NCBI GenBank assembly: GCA_021788625.1
Contig: JAJYKL010000002.1
Span: 52,332 to 116,331 of the forward strand
Length of the DNA: 64,000 bases
Origin: Chloroflexota bacterium
GTDB taxonomy: Bacteria; Chloroflexota; Anaerolineae; J036; Brachytrichaceae
Reading direction: 5' to 3'
Shown: piece after piece, positions 26,012 through 34,896 of the stretch
Layout: every line of letters starts with the position of its first letter
Position numbering within the stretch: position 1 is the first letter of the stretch
Notes under the pieces: generated by a model
Database searches by the model: none
What the model saw: only the letters and a program-made list of their open reading frames with translations
What the model was told of the DNA's origin: nothing
Translations under genes and position numbers: made by a program

Positions 26012-27892
26012 CTATGACTGTACTGCCTTTAGATTGAGCACGATGATGGGGAAGGTCCAGTGCCAGAATGCCGGATTCAGGTACGGGTTGTCCTGAGTAG
26101 GCCAGTTGGTCCAGTAGGTGGTGTTCATTGGGATGCGGTGCAGCCACTGGATGATCGGCACATCGATCATGTCCGTCCAGTAGATGGTGATGGCTTGCAG
26201 GAACAGGTCCATGATCTTCGGGTCGCCCGGTGCCAATGGCTGCATGTCTGTAACCAGCTTGTCGAACGCCGGATTCTTATAGCGCGAGTAACTGGCGCCG
26301 ATGGCCGGCTGGCCGACCGGTGCAGCATTCACACTGTCGTACAGTAGCAAGGTGGCATATGGATCAATCACACTGGCACCATGACCGTTCATGTACAGGC
26401 CGGCAATACCGTTCGTCATCTCAGTGCCAGCCTGGTTACTAAAGTCAATGGCCGACTGGAAACCAGCATTGTGCAACATCTCCACCAGGACCGGTACGAT
26501 GTCAGCATGGATCGACGCAAAGCCCAGCACGTTACCATTGACACGCGTGCCGTTCTTCGCCCAGAAACCTCCGCTATCCTTGGCAAAACCGAGTGACTGC
26601 ATGTTGGCAGCCGCCTTGTTGATGTCGAAGGTGCGCACGCCCAGCTTGTCCGCGATCGGCAGCGCTGCATTAAGGTACTTGTTCAGCGCCGGGTATTTCG
26701 GGTATGGGAAGATCGTGCTGATATGAGCCCCCAGATACACTACCTTGTCGATCGTAGGCCGATCGATCGAGTAGTTGATCGCCCAGCGGAACTTGGGGTC
26801 GCTGTAGGGGGCGAGCTGGTCGTTCATCCATAGCGAGTTTGGCCACCAGTCCAGGTTACCCAACGGCTCGTCGTGCCCAGTATAGGTGATGATGTGCGTG
26901 GGGTTTTGCTGCACAGCGCTGCGGATGTTCGCCGCCCGCAGGTCCAGTGTGGCATCGACTTCGTTGTTGACCACGGCCTGCGCCGCTGTAGTCATGTCGA
27001 CGACGGGCTGTAGAATGACGCGCTTGACGTCCGGCATCTTCTGAAAGCCTGTCTTAAAGCCCCACCAGTCCGGACGGATGTCGAATACATATTGCTCCGG
27101 GCTCTGCGTTACGTTGAACATGCCACTGTGCGGGAAGCTGGAATCCTTGCCCTGTACTGTGGATACATCCACCCCTGGTGCAAAGGCGTGCTTGGGTAGC
27201 ACACCGGATGGGTCACCCGTATCAAACTTAAAGCTTAAATACTCGAACATGAACCGTGGTTGAGACCCGTTAAAGTCAATCACCACCGTCTGCTTGTCCG
27301 GTGTCGAGACGTTTTTGACAAATTCTGCGATCAAACCGTGATAATTAAGTTTGTTGTTGTTCTTGTAACTATCCAGGGTGAACTTCACATCATCTGAAGT
27401 GATAGGGACGCCGTCGCTCCACTCGATGCCATTGCGCAACTTGACTGTGAGCTGCGAGTAATCGCTATTGTAGGTCCCGCTCACCGCCAACCAGGGGATG
27501 TTCTTATCGGCGAAGACCGAGTAGTAGAACAGTGGATCCCACAGTAAGCTCATGCACTCCTGGTGGTTCATCCCACCTACCGGGTTAATCAACCCCATGG
27601 TAGTGAACTTACCGCTGGTGCCGCCGTTGATTAGGATAAGCGTCCGATTGCGCGGAACGGTGCCCACTGGAGTAGGCACCACCCCCACTGTTGCCAGACC
27701 TCCATTAGCAGCTGCCGACGTATTCGTCGCGGCCGCGGTGGCCGATGAAGTGGTAGTCGCCGCACTGCTGTTGGTAGCGGTAGAAGCTGCGGTCGGCGCA
27801 CTGGTCGGAGTGGCGCCACAAGCGGCAGCCAGCGTTCCAGCGCCTACAACAGCCGACAGGCGGAGCATCTCCCTACGTGTAAGCTTTTTCAT
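26012..27892 (-). CDS. ABC transporter substrate-binding lipoprotein, family 5 (copy 2)
   Basis: Near-duplicate of the protein encoded at 22563-24455 (626 aa from this start), with the same Tat-type lipoprotein signal (TRREMLRLS, lipobox LAAAC) and SBP_bac_5 body. The low-complexity linker differs. The longer in-frame reading would add 34 basic residues before the signal and is rejected: ATG 27892 starts MKKLTRRE exactly as in copy 1 and has GAGAGGAAA about 10 nt upstream. It is upstream of lacI and has its own terminator. It probably shares the permeases encoded by the downstream operon, perhaps with a different ligand or affinity. Confidence 0.93.
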   Translation of the reverse strand: MKKLTRREMLRLSAVVGAGTLAAACGATPTSAPTAASTATNSSAATTTSSATAAATNTSAAANGGLATVGVVPTPVGTVPRNRTLILINGGTSGKFTTMGLINPVGGMNHQECMSLLWDPLFYYSVFADKNIPWLAVSGTYNSDYSQLTVKLRNGIEWSDGVPITSDDVKFTLDSYKNNNKLNYHGLIAEFVKNVSTPDKQTVVIDFNGSQPRFMFEYLSFKFDTGDPSGVLPKHAFAPGVDVSTVQGKDSSFPHSGMFNVTQSPEQYVFDIRPDWWGFKTGFQKMPDVKRVILQPVVDMTTAAQAVVNNEVDATLDLRAANIRSAVQQNPTHIITYTGHDEPLGNLDWWPNSLWMNDQLAPYSDPKFRWAINYSIDRPTIDKVVYLGAHISTIFPYPKYPALNKYLNAALPIADKLGVRTFDINKAAANMQSLGFAKDSGGFWAKNGTRVNGNVLGFASIHADIVPVLVEMLHNAGFQSAIDFSNQAGTEMTNGIAGLYMNGHGASVIDPYATLLLYDSVNAAPVGQPAIGASYSRYKNPAFDKLVTDMQPLAPGDPKIMDLFLQAITIYWTDMIDVPIIQWLHRIPMNTTYWTNWPTQDNPYLNPAFWHWTFPIIVLNLKAVQS

Positions 27893-28528
27893 GACTTTAT
27901 TTCCTCTCTTACTCCTTAAAACGAGTACCAATCGAACCACGCTCATTTCCACAACCGGTCGCGGCGAACGAGGTTTGCGTGGTCGGCCCCGCATCGCCTT
28001 GGCGAACTAATGAAGTTAAGTGTGCTTCACCACCTCCTTAGTCAACCTTCTGCGACAACCTTTAACCAACAGCCCAATCAGCGTAGATGGGACCGCACGA
28101 CCGACGCACGGGGGTACTCGGTCAACTGGCATGCCGTTTGTATGAGTGGGTAGATGTGAAAAAGATGGCAAAGGTGGTAAAGGTGCGAGAAAAGAGCTGG
28201 CAATTCTCTGTTCGAGTGTTGCTTGGTGAGCATGCCAGGCACAGACTATATAGCCTCCACATCGCAAGGATGGGAGCCTTGCGAGTGACTTCTCGGCATA
28301 TGCATGCCACGCACAAGTAAAATCTAGCGACACTTTCGGATAGGGGCACAAGGCCCGGCAGCCCAGAGTTAGGGCTCGACACTCCGTGGTGCGACGATTA
28401 CACCTATGACACCATTTTCAACGTAAGTGAGGTTGTTCTTACCTGTGGATTCCTAGTAGCAGCAAGTATTTCTATGAGCCAATGCGCACGAAGCAATAGT
28501 CAAATAGTAATGAGCTTCCTGGTAACTG
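27893..28528. other. 636 bp non-coding region upstream of binding-protein copy 2
   Basis: I see no credible gene. A 77-residue plus frame and a 111-residue minus frame look like random Arg/His/Cys-rich translations. The region must carry the promoter of copy 2. TTGACT followed after about 18 bp by ACTTAA near 28030 is possible but weak. A candidate operator is listed separately. The 28380-28528 part holds nothing that I recognise. Confidence 0.4.
27964..27978. promoter_or_regulatory. candidate LacI-family operator
   Basis: GCGAACGAGGTTTGC is a 15 bp imperfect palindrome (five of six arm positions pair) centred on GAG, 72 bp before the binding-protein start. Its core 11-mer recurs at 24708-24718 upstream of copy 1, though the symmetry there is poorer. 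No similar site was found at the lacI promoter itself. Confidence 0.3.
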
Positions 28529-29380
28529 TCAAGTCGGCTTTACGAATTGCGGGCACAGCAGCATAGCGCCAACAGCGGTCGCGCTGCCGGGGTTTTCCGG
28601 CACCATGATGTCAGCCTGGTAGTAACCTGCTACGGCGGCTAATATACTCCGCACACTGGGCAAGTCCACCAGGTGGCCTACCACGACAATGCGTTGTAAA
28701 TCTTCTGCGTGCGCTGCATTAATCGCAATAACGGCGATAACCTGCCCGACCATACGAACCACACCAGCCGCTATATCAGCAAGCGAGGGGTTAGGGCTTG
28801 CCATACTCAGGCGCGCCACTCGTCCGAAGTTCACAGCATTAGCGTCGGCTGGCAATCGGCCCAGCATGCCACCGGTAGCCTCCAGCAACGTCAGGTCCAC
28901 CGAGTTCGCATTACCCTGCAGGGCTAGCTGGTCAATCTCAATGGCATCCGCAGTCCCAAGCAGCAGTCGACCCAGGCCTTGTAAAGTTCCTCCACCTACC
29001 GCGCTACCGGTAACGTGGTGAAACTCACAGCCGCTCGCAGTGGTACGTGAGGCAACCATAGCCGTACCAGAACCGGCACTTACTACCAGAGCTTCTGGTA
29101 GCCCAGATAAGTGCAGGCCACCACAACCGATGGCCTTGACCTCGTCCACTGCACTGATCGATACGCCGTCGATCAGCTTCGGTAGGAACCGATGCTGCCC
29201 ACCTGTTACGGCGATCTGATCGAACTCGTTCAGGGCGTGGCCAGTCGAAAGTAGAACACGACGCATCAGGCTTTCGTTAGCCTGGCCATCAGTGGGATCC
29301 ATGAAACGAAGTAAAGGCCCAGCGCCTTCCTGTTCCACGACATCGATGTTGGTAAGGCCGAAGTCAATTGCCGCGCGCAT
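28529..29380 (-). CDS. coaW: Type II pantothenate kinase
   Basis: ATP-dependent kinase for the first step of coenzyme A synthesis, of the ASKHA-fold type II class found in Staphylococcus and eukaryotes. Motifs: IDFGLTNIDVVE is the phosphate-1 loop (DxGxT variant), VSAGSGTAMV and then HVTGSAVGGGTLQGLGRLLLG match the VGG(T/S)xxGGGxxxGL signature of the class, and NPGSATAVGAMLL closes the fold. At 283 aa it fits CoaW. It overlaps the upstream transporter S-component gene by 17 nt, which indicates tight coupling. Feedback behaviour cannot be predicted, but bacterial type II enzymes are generally insensitive to CoA. Type I or III genes may exist elsewhere. Confidence 0.85.
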   Translation of the reverse strand: MRAAIDFGLTNIDVVEQEGAGPLLRFMDPTDGQANESLMRRVLLSTGHALNEFDQIAVTGGQHRFLPKLIDGVSISAVDEVKAIGCGGLHLSGLPEALVVSAGSGTAMVASRTTASGCEFHHVTGSAVGGGTLQGLGRLLLGTADAIEIDQLALQGNANSVDLTLLEATGGMLGRLPADANAVNFGRVARLSMASPNPSLADIAAGVVRMVGQVIAVIAINAAHAEDLQRIVVVGHLVDLPSVRSILAAVAGYYQADIMVPENPGSATAVGAMLLCPQFVKPT

Positions 29381-29927
29381 TAGGGATGCTGTTTACTGCG
29401 ACGATGATGATAGGGGTAATGACCGCAGCCGCTATGAGCTCAGTCAAGGCTTGCGGGATCACAGTCACGAAAAATGCTGCGGGAACCATGTTAAGTAAAA
29501 TCGCCGTTCCGACTGTGAAAACTGTATTGGTCAGTGAGCCAACTACTGCCGCTGCGATAGATGCGATGACAATCGAAACCTTGAGTTTGCGTAATCCAGT
29601 AAAGACCAGCCAGGCAAAAATGCCAATCAGAATGCGACTGGGTATATGAACAAATGGACCAAAAGCGGGGAATGCAATCAAAGCCATCACGCCAAAGATT
29701 GCACCACACAGAATGCCGACGAGTGGCCCCCCGATAATGGCTCCAATAATCGTTGGAATATGTAATATGGTACCTGCACCGCTTGCATTCGGAACTGGGA
29801 CAAAACCGAATCCCACCCCTCCCAATACGAGCGTAAGCGCCCCAAAGATGGCACCCAGTACAACGCGCCGGGTGGTCAGCGCCCATGGGCTGACAGTTGG
29901 TGACGTTGTCGACAGATTCGTGCTCAT
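29364..29927 (-). CDS. panT: ECF transporter S component, probably for pantothenate
   Basis: A 187 aa integral membrane protein with about six hydrophobic segments. It opens with a short polar tail and RRVVLGAIFGALTLVLGGVGFGFVP, the A-x3-A-rich first helix that contacts the energy-coupling module in S components. The segment IPTIIGAIIGGPLVGILCGAIFG is also typical. It has no ATPase next to it, as expected for group II S components that share one EcfA/A'/T module. The pantothenate assignment rests on the 17 nt overlap with a pantothenate kinase gene and on resemblance to PanT, so the substrate is inference. GGAGGAGGA lies directly before the ATG. Confidence 0.78.
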   Translation of the reverse strand: MSTNLSTTSPTVSPWALTTRRVVLGAIFGALTLVLGGVGFGFVPVPNASGAGTILHIPTIIGAIIGGPLVGILCGAIFGVMALIAFPAFGPFVHIPSRILIGIFAWLVFTGLRKLKVSIVIASIAAAVVGSLTNTVFTVGTAILLNMVPAAFFVTVIPQALTELIAAAVITPIIIVAVNSIPNARGN

Positions 29928-30237
29928 TCCTCCTCCAAACGATGAAACAAATATCCCATGTTACTTGTCTATTATGCAGTATTACAACACCAACACTACA
30001 TTATCGATGCTCTGGTAATGCTACAGTGTAGATATTTCTACGTTTGTTCCGGTCTGCAGGTTCGCAATCCAGTACCATCCGCACTCTGTGTAGCGGCAGT
30101 GGGTTGGCACTGTATCAGATGAGCTTTGCTGGTGAGTCGACGTGGATGGTGTGCTTACGTAGGTGGGCAAGCTCATTCACAGCACATGTAACGCATGCGG
30201 CAGTGCTCCAGTGCTTACGCCGATGAACCCAGAGGCG
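29928..30237. other. 310 bp gap upstream of the pantothenate gene pair
   Basis: No coding region seen. The left end carries the panT ribosome site (GGAGGAGGA). CATAAT/TAATAG on the minus strand near 29970-29980 could be a -10 box for panT, without a clear -35. The rest, up to the end of murA, holds nothing that I can name. Confidence 0.4.
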
Positions 30238-31512
30238 TCAGGCGCGTTGAATGTCTGCGCCCAGTGAGCGCAGCTTTTCGTCAAAGCGCTCATAACCACG
30301 TTCTATCTGCTGAACATTCGAAATGGTGCTCTGGCCATGTGCGCACAGCGCAGCAATCACCAGTGCTACGCCAGCACGTATGTCGGGACTTTGCACCAGC
30401 TCACCATGCAAGTGGGATGGACCCTGGACAATACAGCGATGTGGATCACATAATACAATCCGTGCACCCATGCCGATGAGCTTGTCCACAAAGTAGAGCC
30501 TGCTTTCGAACATCTTCTCATGGATTAATACTGTTCCATTCACCTGTGTGGCAGCGACAACCGCCAGGCTCATCGCATCTGCTGGGAAGGCTGGCCACGG
30601 ATTATCGGCAATCATGGGAATGGCACCATCCAGCTCAAGCTCCACCTGAAGGGATTGACCTCCCGGCACATATACATCCTTGCCGTGCGTCTCAAAGCAG
30701 ATACCAAGCCGCTGGAGTATCAGTCCGGTCATTCCCAGGTGTTCAGGACTGGCTTTGCGGATCCAGACGCCTTCACCTCGTAAAGCAGAGAGAACGATGA
30801 AGCTGGTCACCTCGATATTGTCTGCACCAATCTCGAACTCGGTACCATTGAGGCAATCCTGCCCATGGATAGTAAGTGTGTTTGAGCCAATACCGTCAAT
30901 CCGTGCACCCATTTGCTTCAGGCAGTTGCATAAGTCTTGCACATGCGGTTCACTGGCAGCATTACGGATCACCGTATCGCCCTTGGCACGGGCGGCAGCC
31001 ATTATGGCATTTTCGGTTGCGGTTACGCTTGCTTCATCCAGCATGACATCGGCGCCAGTCAGTTGCCTGGCAGAAAGAGCGAAGCGGCCGTCGACACGAA
31101 CATCAGCACCCAATGCCTTCAAGGCTAGGAAGTGAGTGTCGACACGCCGGCGGCCGATTACATCACCGCCCGGCGGTGGCAGGCTTACTCCTCCTTCGCG
31201 TGAGAGCAGTGGTCCCGCAAGCAGAATACTGGCTCGAATCTCCTTACAGAGTGATGCGTCCAGCGTACAGGTGTGCACTTCTTTTGCATGCAAGCGTAGC
31301 GAGTTCGGCCCAATCCACTCCACCTTCACACCCAGTGTCTGCAATAGCTGGATCATGGTCTCTACGTCGCGAATGGTGGGGACGTTATGGAGCGTGACTG
31401 GTTGGTCTGTAAGCAAGCTGGCCGCAAGTAACGGAAGTGCCGCATTCTTGTTGCCGGATGATGTCACCTCGCCATGCAATCGGGCGTCGCCTTCGATAAT
31501 GAACTCTGCCAT
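30238..31512 (-). CDS. murA: UDP-N-acetylglucosamine 1-carboxyvinyltransferase, Asp-type active site
   Basis: Catalyses the first committed step of peptidoglycan synthesis, transferring enolpyruvate from PEP to UDP-GlcNAc in the cytoplasm. It is 424 aa, full length. SSGNKNAALPLLAA holds the conserved Lys/Asn pair and RASILLAGPLLSR the flexible region. In the active-site loop the usual PGGCxIG reads PGGDVIG, so Asp117 stands where the fosfomycin-reactive Cys (115 in E. coli) would be. This Asp variant is known from fosfomycin-resistant MurA enzymes such as those of Mycobacterium and Chlamydia and remains active. The gene lies near lspA and other envelope genes. Confidence 0.95.
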   Translation of the reverse strand: MAEFIIEGDARLHGEVTSSGNKNAALPLLAASLLTDQPVTLHNVPTIRDVETMIQLLQTLGVKVEWIGPNSLRLHAKEVHTCTLDASLCKEIRASILLAGPLLSREGGVSLPPPGGDVIGRRRVDTHFLALKALGADVRVDGRFALSARQLTGADVMLDEASVTATENAIMAAARAKGDTVIRNAASEPHVQDLCNCLKQMGARIDGIGSNTLTIHGQDCLNGTEFEIGADNIEVTSFIVLSALRGEGVWIRKASPEHLGMTGLILQRLGICFETHGKDVYVPGGQSLQVELELDGAIPMIADNPWPAFPADAMSLAVVAATQVNGTVLIHEKMFESRLYFVDKLIGMGARIVLCDPHRCIVQGPSHLHGELVQSPDIRAGVALVIAALCAHGQSTISNVQQIERGYERFDEKLRSLGADIQRA

Positions 31513-31628
31513 AGTACAACCCTCTAGGTATTGTAATGACTGTTCAGTTAAGCGGGATGGCGTTCACTCTACGAGTTGCAGGCATTATCCTGCTAATTGG
31601 TCAGTCGCCCAGATATGCGAAGCTTTCG

Positions 31629-32267
31629 TTATATTTCGCTCATTAGCTTGGCACGCTTTTCCTGAAACTCCGCGTCGGTGATCAGGCCCTTCTTGCGCAG
31701 ATCGTTCAGCTCAGCAATCATCTCGGGGATATCGTGTTGATGTGGGTGCGCTGGTGCCTGACCGGTGTCGTCGATATCGGTCATATCGTGCATCGCTTCC
31801 TTGGCATTGAGCATGGCAATTTTGAATCGCACCGGCGACTGAATGTGGTGTAACTTATTCAAGCCAACATCGCTGGCCGTGAGGATCTCCAGGTTACCAA
31901 AATCCATAATGCGCCCCACGAGAGACTGCGTAAGAACCACATCGTTAATCTTCTCCAGAGAAGAGTCAATTACTCTCTTGTTGATCACACCTGCCGTCTG
32001 GATAATGCGGCGATTCGTGACTATATACGTTTCGTTATACCAGTTCAGGAAGTGGACGACGAATGTCCAGATCGGGACGATATTCAACACCAGTCCATAG
32101 AGGCTTAGCCCAGCTGTGAAGGGTAGCGCGACGACACACACCGCCGTGATAATCAATATGATGAACAGGGCCAGAATCAGGCGCGGTACCCACGCGAACC
32201 AGTGCTGGCGTTCGATCAAGAGTACTTTTTCGCTAGATCCCATCAACGAGTCAACATAAGCGCTCAT
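31629..32267 (-). CDS. Membrane PH-domain protein with SHOCT tail
   Basis: A 212 aa protein. An N-terminal segment leads to two hydrophobic helices (WVPRLILALFIILIITAVCVVALPF and LYGLVLNIVPIWTFVVHFL). A bacterial PH2/YdbS-like domain follows (ETYIVTNRRIIQTAGVINKRVIDSSLEKINDVVLTQSLVGRIMDFGNLEI). The last 35 residues form a SHOCT motif (IAELNDLRKKGLITDAEFQEKRAKLM). The ATG at 32267 is chosen because AGGAGG lies 10 nt upstream; a longer frame of 59 basic residues is rejected. The function is unknown, probably a membrane-associated oligomerising scaffold. It follows lspA on the same strand. Confidence 0.82.
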   Translation of the reverse strand: MSAYVDSLMGSSEKVLLIERQHWFAWVPRLILALFIILIITAVCVVALPFTAGLSLYGLVLNIVPIWTFVVHFLNWYNETYIVTNRRIIQTAGVINKRVIDSSLEKINDVVLTQSLVGRIMDFGNLEILTASDVGLNKLHHIQSPVRFKIAMLNAKEAMHDMTDIDDTGQAPAHPHQHDIPEMIAELNDLRKKGLITDAEFQEKRAKLMSEI

Positions 32268-32343
32268 CTCTACATGACCTCCTGACCGAAGTGGTCCTCG
32301 CTGGGTCGACGATGCTTTTGTACCGGCGCTGTCATCCGCGGTT

Positions 32344-32949
32344 TTAAGCCTGCTGACTCTCTTCCTGGCTATCAGCAGGTGCCTTGCTGCTTTCGTTCCG
32401 GCCACTCGATGGCTCGTGGCGTTCCCGCCAGAGCGTAATGGCAATGAGGATGATCACACCTGATACGATGCATATGTCGGCCACATTTGAAACAGGCCAA
32501 TCGAAACCAATTTGTGGGATTTGTAAGTGAATAAAATCGGTTACATATCCCTGGCGCAATCGATCAATGAGATTACCCATTGCGCCAGCCAACTGCAACC
32601 CCATCGCTACGCGCGAAATCCAATCTCCTGCCGGTAGACGAGGTGCGTAATAGATAATGAGAGCTGAGACAATTATGGCTACCACAATGAAAAATAACCC
32701 ACCATTCTGGAAGATGCTGAATGCAGCTCCGGTGTTCTGAGTATTGGTCAGTGTCAGGTATGGGCTGACGAACGGCACGGGAGCTACAGACTCTCCCAGT
32801 GGTATCGTCGCTTCAACCCAGCGTTTGCTGAGCTGGTCAATGATCATGGCAGCCGCTGCGACAAACACCAGGAGTAAATGCTCACCCAGGGAAGGTTTTC
32901 GGGCGGGCAGCCCTTGGTTGACATTCGATGAATTCATTTCTTCAGGCAT
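32344..32949 (-). CDS. lspA: Lipoprotein signal peptidase (signal peptidase II)
   Basis: Membrane aspartyl protease that removes signal peptides from prolipoproteins after lipid attachment. It has four hydrophobic segments. Motifs: IIDQLSKRWVE, NTQNTGAAFSIF, AGAMGNLIDRLRQGYVTDFIHL with catalytic D138, and VSNVADICIV with catalytic D158. It is 201 aa, with a polar extension of about 22 residues at each end. It starts 11 nt after the stop of a large gene whose C-terminal domain is an inactive copy of this same fold (32961-34868). Its clients in this window include both binding proteins and the small lipoprotein. Confidence 0.96.
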   Translation of the reverse strand: MPEEMNSSNVNQGLPARKPSLGEHLLLVFVAAAAMIIDQLSKRWVEATIPLGESVAPVPFVSPYLTLTNTQNTGAAFSIFQNGGLFFIVVAIIVSALIIYYAPRLPAGDWISRVAMGLQLAGAMGNLIDRLRQGYVTDFIHLQIPQIGFDWPVSNVADICIVSGVIILIAITLWRERHEPSSGRNESSKAPADSQEESQQA

Positions 32950-32960
32950 CTCGATTTACG

Positions 32961-34868
32961 CTACACCGACTCCACCACTTCCGGTATGGGACCGCGCAGT
33001 AATGACCAGGCAATCATCAAGCCCCCAGCTACTACTGCGACGTGCGAGAGGTTAAAGACTGGCAGGCCCGGCAGGTGTGCATAGTTCAGGACACTGCCGT
33101 AAACTAGGCGGTCAAACAGATTTGACGCCAGCGCACCAATTACAAGTCCCAGTCCAAAATCATGACCTGCCTGCCGTCTCGTATTGCCCCAAAAGATAGC
33201 GATCATAATTGCCAGCACCAGGCCAAATAACTCTGCACCCACACCCAGGCCGCCTCGCCATAAATCACCGCTCGCCATATTTGCCACAAGGTACTCAGGT
33301 CGTATGAAAGCACCTGAGGGCGCGATTGGCATGGACTGCACAATCAGTTTTACTACGCGATCTATTAAAAACACTGCGGCGGCCACTAACACGGTGGTAG
33401 CCAGCGTCGGCGAGAAAGCCAGTTGTGTTGCATCTGTGGGTTCTTCTGGCATAGTGCTCTGCACGGCCGCCATCTCCGCGACAGCCTTTCGTGCATGACC
33501 CGATGAATGAGCCAGATCAATCGACGGTGCGTCAAGTGCAACAGCAGTCATTACGTCATCTGAACTGGTTAATCGAAGACCAGTCGCAAGGTCACGCAGG
33601 TCAAAGTTGCTGAACGATGGGTCCATGCTGAATAGCGTTACCAGGCGAGGTTGATGATTTACCTGACTGATCCACTCCGGATAGGCGTCTGACGACTCGT
33701 CTCCTTTGGAAGCTCGTTCGATGGCGAGTAGCATCTGCGCATCATATCGGGCGGTATCATAGAGTGCTGGCGCCAGTGCATGCAAACTGACCAGTTTCGC
33801 TATTAAGGTCGCCGAAATTGATCCACCTAAGCCTTGCTCAGCACGGCGAATTACAGCTTGCATGGCGATGTGCCACTGTGCCATGACTTTCTGAATCTCT
33901 GCCGTGTTGGGTGATAGTACCTCACGAATAATCCGTGCACTACTGGCAGGCACGTCGGTGCCATGCGTAGAACGCCTGCTCACGGGGTGAGCAGGAGATC
34001 GCGGGGCCGTATCGATAAGCTCGACTGCCTGCGACTTCACCTGCTGTGACTGGGTTGTTGGCATGGCAGGTCTGGGTTGTGCAGCACCCCCCGAAAGGTT
34101 CACGCGGTGAGTAACCCATTCCTTTAATAAGGTGTTCCCTTCCGCACCCTCGGTGCTTCGATTCAATAGATCGACCAGGATTTTTTCGTCCGCCGATAGT
34201 AACACAGCGCAACCTGCCGTGGCGCAGAAGTACTGCGATGCTTCCAGCCACTGGGCAGCACTAGCTGGCTCCACTTCGTCTACCTGGTTTAGTATGATCA
34301 ATAATACTGAATTGGTTAGCGAGATGGTGTTCTGCACAAGTCTCGGGAAAGCCGATTGAAAATGCCTGGCAAAGGCCAGCGCTGGCAACTCGGCAGCGGC
34401 TTGATCCCGCCGCACTATGCGGATGAGCCGGTTTACTTCGATACGTAACTCATTAAGCGCCATACGCTCGTTGGGCAAGGCACTCTCGGTGAGTACTTCT
34501 ATCGCGCTAAGCGTCAGATAATGCCAGGGTTGAAGACCTTCCGGGATATTCAGTGCATCCAGGCGCATACTGACCACTTTGTGATGTTCAGGCGTGCGGA
34601 CGCGCCGCACTCCAGAAGGGCGCCCAAGGTAATCCAATAACAGATTGCGGTCAGCCATGCGCTTACCAAAAAAGCCGACCCGCACAGCTATATTGGCACG
34701 GTCCAATGGTGCCAGGAGTTGGTCCAGCACGCGCAACTGGTCTGCTGTGAGAACCTGGGCAGCAGACGATTGTGCAAGTGCCGAGTCCTTGGTTGCGTCA
34801 GTCGAGTGAATGCCAACTTGGGGCTCAGGCTGCGTTTCGGAATGCTGTACAGTTGAATCGGTTGGCAT
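32961..34868 (-). CDS. KAP-like NTPase-related protein fused to an inactive LspA-like domain
   Basis: A 635 aa two-part protein. Residues about 35-240 resemble a degenerate KAP P-loop NTPase: the loop after the first strand reads VGFFGKRMADRNLL in place of GxxGxGKS. SVLLIILNQVDEVEPASAAQWLEASQYFCATAGCAVLL resembles the Walker B region of KAP proteins without its acidic pair. A polar, partly disordered middle follows (about 240-480). Residues about 485-630 are an LspA fold with LIDRVVKLIV, ALASNLFDRLVYG and FNLSHVAVV. Both catalytic aspartates are gone: V-T-D becomes V-L-N (N595) and N-x-A-D becomes N-L-S-H (H609). ATG 34868 has AGGG upstream. The gene ends 11 nt before lspA, so they are co-transcribed. 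Function unknown; the KAP assignment is tentative and the LspA assignment firm. Confidence 0.75.
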   Translation of the reverse strand: MPTDSTVQHSETQPEPQVGIHSTDATKDSALAQSSAAQVLTADQLRVLDQLLAPLDRANIAVRVGFFGKRMADRNLLLDYLGRPSGVRRVRTPEHHKVVSMRLDALNIPEGLQPWHYLTLSAIEVLTESALPNERMALNELRIEVNRLIRIVRRDQAAAELPALAFARHFQSAFPRLVQNTISLTNSVLLIILNQVDEVEPASAAQWLEASQYFCATAGCAVLLSADEKILVDLLNRSTEGAEGNTLLKEWVTHRVNLSGGAAQPRPAMPTTQSQQVKSQAVELIDTAPRSPAHPVSRRSTHGTDVPASSARIIREVLSPNTAEIQKVMAQWHIAMQAVIRRAEQGLGGSISATLIAKLVSLHALAPALYDTARYDAQMLLAIERASKGDESSDAYPEWISQVNHQPRLVTLFSMDPSFSNFDLRDLATGLRLTSSDDVMTAVALDAPSIDLAHSSGHARKAVAEMAAVQSTMPEEPTDATQLAFSPTLATTVLVAAAVFLIDRVVKLIVQSMPIAPSGAFIRPEYLVANMASGDLWRGGLGVGAELFGLVLAIMIAIFWGNTRRQAGHDFGLGLVIGALASNLFDRLVYGSVLNYAHLPGLPVFNLSHVAVVAGGLMIAWSLLRGPIPEVVESV

Positions 34869-34896
34869 AGAAGTGATCCCTATTAGCATCAAACAT

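Noticed and set aside
28016..28351. Minus frame of 111 residues in the gap before binding-protein copy 2, with an SD-like AAGGAGG near its end
   Set aside because: Composition looks random (many Cys, His, Pro), no start signal is visible, and overlapping frames on both strands are equally long.
29924..29959. Eleven-codon frame ending in TGA that overlaps the panT ATG
   Set aside because: It is largely produced by the GGAGGAGGA ribosome site itself and has no start signal, so it is probably chance.
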